A stretch of DNA of 64,000 nt from NCBI RefSeq assembly GCF_900111685.1, contig NZ_FOHX01000026.1, positions 1 through 64,000 of the forward strand. Reading direction: 5' to 3'. The translations under genes and the position numbers were made by a program. This document shows positions 60,779 to 64,000 of this stretch, one piece after another (the first letter of the stretch is position 1; each line of letters starts with the position of its first letter). Source of the DNA: Nonomuraea wenchangensis. GTDB taxonomy: Bacteria > Actinomycetota > Actinomycetes > Streptosporangiales > Streptosporangiaceae. The notes under the pieces are model-generated. The model saw only the letters and a program-made list of their open reading frames with translations. It had not been told where the DNA came from and did no database searches.

Positions 60779-62484
60779 CCGAGGGCGGGTCCCACCTCAA
60801 GGTCGAGGGTCCACCGCCCGAGAGCTGGCGGGCCGCGCGGCTGCTGAGGCCGATGATCGACGCGCACCGGCGGGCGCGCGGCCCCTACACCGTGGCGGCG
60901 GCGCTGCTGCGCCGGCTGGTGCCGGAGACCCTCGACCGCTCGGCGGAGCTGGTGGCGGCCCACGACATCGAGATCCGGGCGGCGGCTCCCGAGCTCGCCG
61001 AGCTGGTCCCGGCCCGGCGGGTGACGATCGACGCCGGGCTGAGCGACGACGAGCGCATCCTCGTGCCCGCGCCGCGCCGCACGCTGCGGCTGGCCAACGG
61101 TCTCGCCGAGTTCGTCCGCGACGCCGTGCCGCCAGGACGGGCGCTGGCCGTGTGCAACCTCGCCGAGGCCGACCCCACCGACCTCGAACTGCTCGACGTC
61201 CTGGCCCGCCGCGTACCGCCCGGCACGCTCACCCTCCTCCTCTGCACCGGCGGCCCGGAGCCCCCTCCCGACACGCGGGACGCCGCCGCGCTCTGGGCCG
61301 TCGTGGACCGCTCCATGCGCGAGGGCTTCCTGCACACCGTCGCCGAGCTGGGGGAGCGCGGCCTCGCCAAAACCGAGCCGGGCGGCGCCTCGTGGTGGCG
61401 TTTCGCGCAGCGCACCGCGACCGCGCTCGGCGGGCTCGGCCGCACCGCCGAGGCGCGGGCGCTCTGGGACCGGGTGCGCGAGGTCAGCCAGGACCCGAAG
61501 ATGCACGCGGCGGCGGCGTACGGCACCGCCATGCTGGACGCCCGCCACCCCGACCCCGCCCGCCGCGACCTCGGCCGCGCCCAGCGCTGGATCAACCTGG
61601 CCATCGCCGTCTCCTCCCTCCTGCCCGACCCCGCCGAACGGGCCTTCAAGCTCGGCTTCGACCGCAACGGCCTGGCCCTGATCGAGCTGCGCAGGCAGCG
61701 GCCCGAGGCCGCGCTGGCGCTGGTGGAGTCGGCCATCGAGCTGGCCCGCGAGCTGGGGGAGCGGCATCCGCTGCACCGCATGGTGCTGCTGGCCAACCGG
61801 GCCCAGCTCCTCGCCGCGCTCGGCCGCGACAAGGAGGCCCTGGACGACTACGGGGCCGCCATCGCCCTCGACCCCGCCTTCCCCGACCACTACCTGGACC
61901 GCGGCAACCTGCTGCTCAGGCTCGGGCAGCACGAGGAGGCGCTGGCCGACTACGAGCGGGCCATGCGGGCCGGGCCGCCGCTGCCGGAGGCGTACTACAA
62001 CCGGGCCGAGCTGCGCGTGACGCGCGGCGACACCGCGGGCGCGCTCGCCGACCTCGCCCGGGTCATCGAGCTCGACCCCGGCCACCTGGACGCCCGCATC
62101 AACCGGGCCGGGCTGCTGGCCGCCTGGGGCCGCGACGAGGAGGCCGCGGCCGACGTGGCCGCCGGGCTAGCCCTCGCGCCGGGCAACCCGCACCTGCTGA
62201 CCGTGCTGGGGCAGCTGGAGACGTCGGCGGGCCGGTTCGCCACGGCCGCGGCGGCGCTGGACGAGGCCGTGTCGGCCGCGCCCGGCCTGGCGGCGGCGTG
62301 GGGGAACCGCGGAGTGCTGCGGTACGCGACCGGCGACCTCGAAGGCGCGGTCGAGGACCTGAGCCGGGCCATCGACCTCCAGCCCCAGCCCGACCTGTTC
62401 GGCAACCGCGCGGTCGCGCTGCGCGCCCTGGGCCGTACCGCCGAGGCCGAGGCCGACGAGCGGCGCGCCGGCGCGTTCTCCTGA
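60775..62484 (+). CDS. TPR-repeat protein with degenerate ATPase-like N-terminal region
   Basis: 569 residues from GTG at 60775. The N-terminal 150 residues include ALAVCNLAEADPTDLELLDVLARRVPPGTLTLLLCTGG, like the Walker-B/sensor strand of STAND-type ATPases but without a Walker A lysine loop. The C-terminal part (about 200-565) holds TPR motifs such as HRMVLLANRAQLLAALGRDKEALDDYGAAIALDPAFPDHYLDRGNLLLRLGQ. TPRs bind short peptides or proteins, so the coupled 24-residue peptide is a plausible ligand. Confidence 0.8.
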   Translation: MTEGGSHLKVEGPPPESWRAARLLRPMIDAHRRARGPYTVAAALLRRLVPETLDRSAELVAAHDIEIRAAAPELAELVPARRVTIDAGLSDDERILVPAPRRTLRLANGLAEFVRDAVPPGRALAVCNLAEADPTDLELLDVLARRVPPGTLTLLLCTGGPEPPPDTRDAAALWAVVDRSMREGFLHTVAELGERGLAKTEPGGASWWRFAQRTATALGGLGRTAEARALWDRVREVSQDPKMHAAAAYGTAMLDARHPDPARRDLGRAQRWINLAIAVSSLLPDPAERAFKLGFDRNGLALIELRRQRPEAALALVESAIELARELGERHPLHRMVLLANRAQLLAALGRDKEALDDYGAAIALDPAFPDHYLDRGNLLLRLGQHEEALADYERAMRAGPPLPEAYYNRAELRVTRGDTAGALADLARVIELDPGHLDARINRAGLLAAWGRDEEAAADVAAGLALAPGNPHLLTVLGQLETSAGRFATAAAALDEAVSAAPGLAAAWGNRGVLRYATGDLEGAVEDLSRAIDLQPQPDLFGNRAVALRALGRTAEAEADERRAGAFS

Positions 62485-62569
62485 GCCCTCGCAGCAGTAC
62501 GGGCGGCCTTGCGACTGATCTCCCCGGCCTTGGTTGCCCGCGCTCGCCCGCACGGGATTGGATGGAAAG

Positions 62570-63535
62570 ATGATCACGGGCAGGACGGACGCGCGACCGC
62601 GGGTGGCGGTGTCGAGCTGCCTGCTGGGCGAGCTGGTCAGATACAACGGAGGCCACAGCCGCGACCGCTTCCTCACCGACGCGCTCGACCCGTACGTCGA
62701 CTGGGTCCGCATCTGCCCCGAGATGGAGGCGGGCCTCGGCACGCCCCGCGAGACCCTGCGGCTGGAGGCAGCCGACGACGGCCCCCGGCTGATGACCCGC
62801 ACCACCCACGCCGACCTGACCGACCGGATGCGCGCGCTCGCCGCCGAGCGGGCCGCCACGCTCGACGTCGACGGGTACGTCTTCAAGGCCAAGAGCCCCA
62901 CCTGCGGCATCCACGGCGTGCCCGTCCACCGCGCCGACGGGATGCCGGCCGACCGGCGCAACCGGGGCCTGTTCGCCGAGACGATCATCGCGACCCATCC
63001 GCTGCTGCCCGTCGAGGACGAGGGCCGCCTGCACGACGCGCTGCTGCGCGAGAGCTTCGTGGAGCGGGTGTTCGCGCACGCCCGGCTGCGGGCGCTGCTC
63101 GCCGGCGACTGGCGGCCACGTGACCTGGTCGCCTTCCACGCCCGGCACAAGATGCAGCTCCTCGCCCACGACCCGCTCCGCTACCGGCAGGCCGGGCGGG
63201 TGGTCGCCGAGGCGGGCGTCCGGCCTCATGAGGAGGTGGCCGCCGCCTACGCCGCGATCTTCCGCGAGGCGCTGGCGAGCAAGGCCACGCTGGGCAGGAA
63301 CGTCAACGTGCTGCAGCACGCCATGGGCATGCTCGCCCTCGACCCGACCCGGCGCGCCGACCTGGTCGAGGTGATCGAGTCGTACCGGGCCGGCCTGGTG
63401 CCGCTGAGCGTCCCGACGACGCTGCTGCGCCATCACGCGCGGGGCGAGGCGGCCGAGTACGTCCGCGACCAGACCTACTTCTCGCCCTACCCGGACGACC
63501 TGCGGTTGCGCAACCACGTGCCGGCTCCCGGGTAG
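62570..63535 (+). CDS. DUF523 plus DUF1722 (YbgA-like) protein
   Basis: 321 residues from ATG at 62570. The N-terminal DUF523 (1-155) has VSSCLLGELVRYNGGHSRD and FKAKSPTCGIHGV. The C-terminal DUF1722 (about 185-300) has LVAFHARHKMQLLAHDPLRYRQAGRVVAEA and ALASKATLGRNVNVLQHAMG. YbgA in E. coli neighbours the photolyase phr; no photolyase gene is visible here. Four-thiouridine or pyrimidine-related roles have been suggested for DUF523 proteins, without a settled function. Confidence 0.85.
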   Translation: MITGRTDARPRVAVSSCLLGELVRYNGGHSRDRFLTDALDPYVDWVRICPEMEAGLGTPRETLRLEAADDGPRLMTRTTHADLTDRMRALAAERAATLDVDGYVFKAKSPTCGIHGVPVHRADGMPADRRNRGLFAETIIATHPLLPVEDEGRLHDALLRESFVERVFAHARLRALLAGDWRPRDLVAFHARHKMQLLAHDPLRYRQAGRVVAEAGVRPHEEVAAAYAAIFREALASKATLGRNVNVLQHAMGMLALDPTRRADLVEVIESYRAGLVPLSVPTTLLRHHARGEAAEYVRDQTYFSPYPDDLRLRNHVPAPG

Positions 63536-63549
63536 CTAGCCTCGGTGGG

Positions 63550-63996
63550 ATGGAGCACGTGAGCGCCCGCCCCGCCGCCCGCGTCGTCTGCCTCGACGGC
63601 GACGGCCGGGTCCTGCTGCTGCACTGGTACGACCGCGTCGCCCACGCCGACGTGTGGGAGCCGCCCGGGGGCGGCATCGACCCGGGAGAGACGGCCCTCG
63701 ACGCCGCCCGGCGCGAGCTGACCGAGGAGACCGGTTTGCCCGGCTCGGCGGTGCTCGACCGGCGGGTCGAGGTGGCCCGCGACTTCTTCTGGCTGGGCGT
63801 CCGCTACGTCAAGGACGAGTCGTTCTACCTTGCCAGGTTCGCCGGGGCCCGGCCGGTGGTCAGGCCGGACGGGCTGACGCAGGAGGAGCGGGAGGCGTAC
63901 CTCGGATACATCTGGGCCGAGGAGCTGCCCGTCCTGGGGCTGGAGCCGCCGGGCCTGGCGGAGGTCGTCCGCCGCCTCACCGACCCGGGACGGTAG
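63550..63996 (+). CDS. NUDIX hydrolase
   Basis: 148 residues. The NUDIX box G-x5-E-x7-REU-x-EE-x-G-U is complete (GGGIDPGETALDAARRELTEETGL). The rest of the fold (WEPPGGGIDPG and DFFWLGVRYVKDESFYLARF) fits nucleotide or dinucleotide polyphosphate hydrolases. ATG at 63550 lies 7 nt after TAGCCT (63537-63542), so a leaderless transcript is possible. The substrate is unknown. Confidence 0.88.
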   Translation: MEHVSARPAARVVCLDGDGRVLLLHWYDRVAHADVWEPPGGGIDPGETALDAARRELTEETGLPGSAVLDRRVEVARDFFWLGVRYVKDESFYLARFAGARPVVRPDGLTQEEREAYLGYIWAEELPVLGLEPPGLAEVVRRLTDPGR

Positions 63997-64000
63997 CCCG

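Overview
The window is very GC-rich DNA with actinobacterial codon use, many GTG and TTG starts, dense overlapping operons and antisense shadow frames. An F420-type luciferase-like oxidoreductase, a SsbB/dynamin cell-division cluster, HTH-TPR regulators and a Ser/Thr kinase point to a filamentous sporulating actinomycete. The order Streptosporangiales (a Nonomuraea-like genome) is my best guess, by inference only. I see no rRNA, tRNA, CRISPR array, insertion sequence or prophage. It reads as chromosomal core and semi-core DNA.

Left part (1-19.4 kb): a truncated ABC-F resistance-type ATPase with a divergent TetR; a Ser/Thr kinase; a four-gene uptake ABC operon (lipoprotein, two permeases, ATPase) plus a HAD phosphatase, facing a HutC-type GntR across a palindromic operator. 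Next come a DUF6504 gene and dnaE2 behind a perfect SOS box that lies inside the end of the GntR gene; a DUF4328 membrane protein; an orphan LuxR-type response regulator diverging from an ATPase/FtsX exporter; an LLM oxidoreductase; and a secreted sulfatase.

Middle (19.4-40.5 kb): a lactate-utilisation operon lutABC with its FadR-type repressor and a tandem operator; a DUF2795 gene paired with an Rv2629/Balon-type ribosome-associated factor; a double GNAT protein; corrin and siroheme genes (cobL, a cbiX-like gene lacking key histidines, cobT, a cysG-type fusion) with an agmatinase between them; two dynamin-like GTPases and ssbB; a gene-free stretch with a 13-bp tandem repeat; a membrane diguanylate cyclase; and ettA with a strong terminator.

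Right-middle (40.5-53 kb): an acyl-CoA catabolism block (MFS, VOC protein, DUF35 plus thiolase-like pair, ADP-forming acyl-CoA synthetase, acyl-CoA dehydrogenase, MaoC hydratase, SDR, second MFS) around a TetR gene. Every promoter in the block carries the 17-bp operator CTAGAAT-N3-ATTCTAG, so this looks like one self-contained repressor regulon. A thioesterase/MFS pair follows without that site.

Right end (53-64 kb): a GH13 alpha-glucosidase, truncated haemoglobin, MscS channel, a hairpin-rich gene-free interval, a small unknown protein, an HTH-TPR regulator with an acetyltransferase, a drug/metabolite transporter with a Cys-rich tail, a 24-residue peptide gene translationally coupled to a TPR protein (the best candidate for something undescribed), a DUF523/DUF1722 protein and a NUDIX hydrolase.
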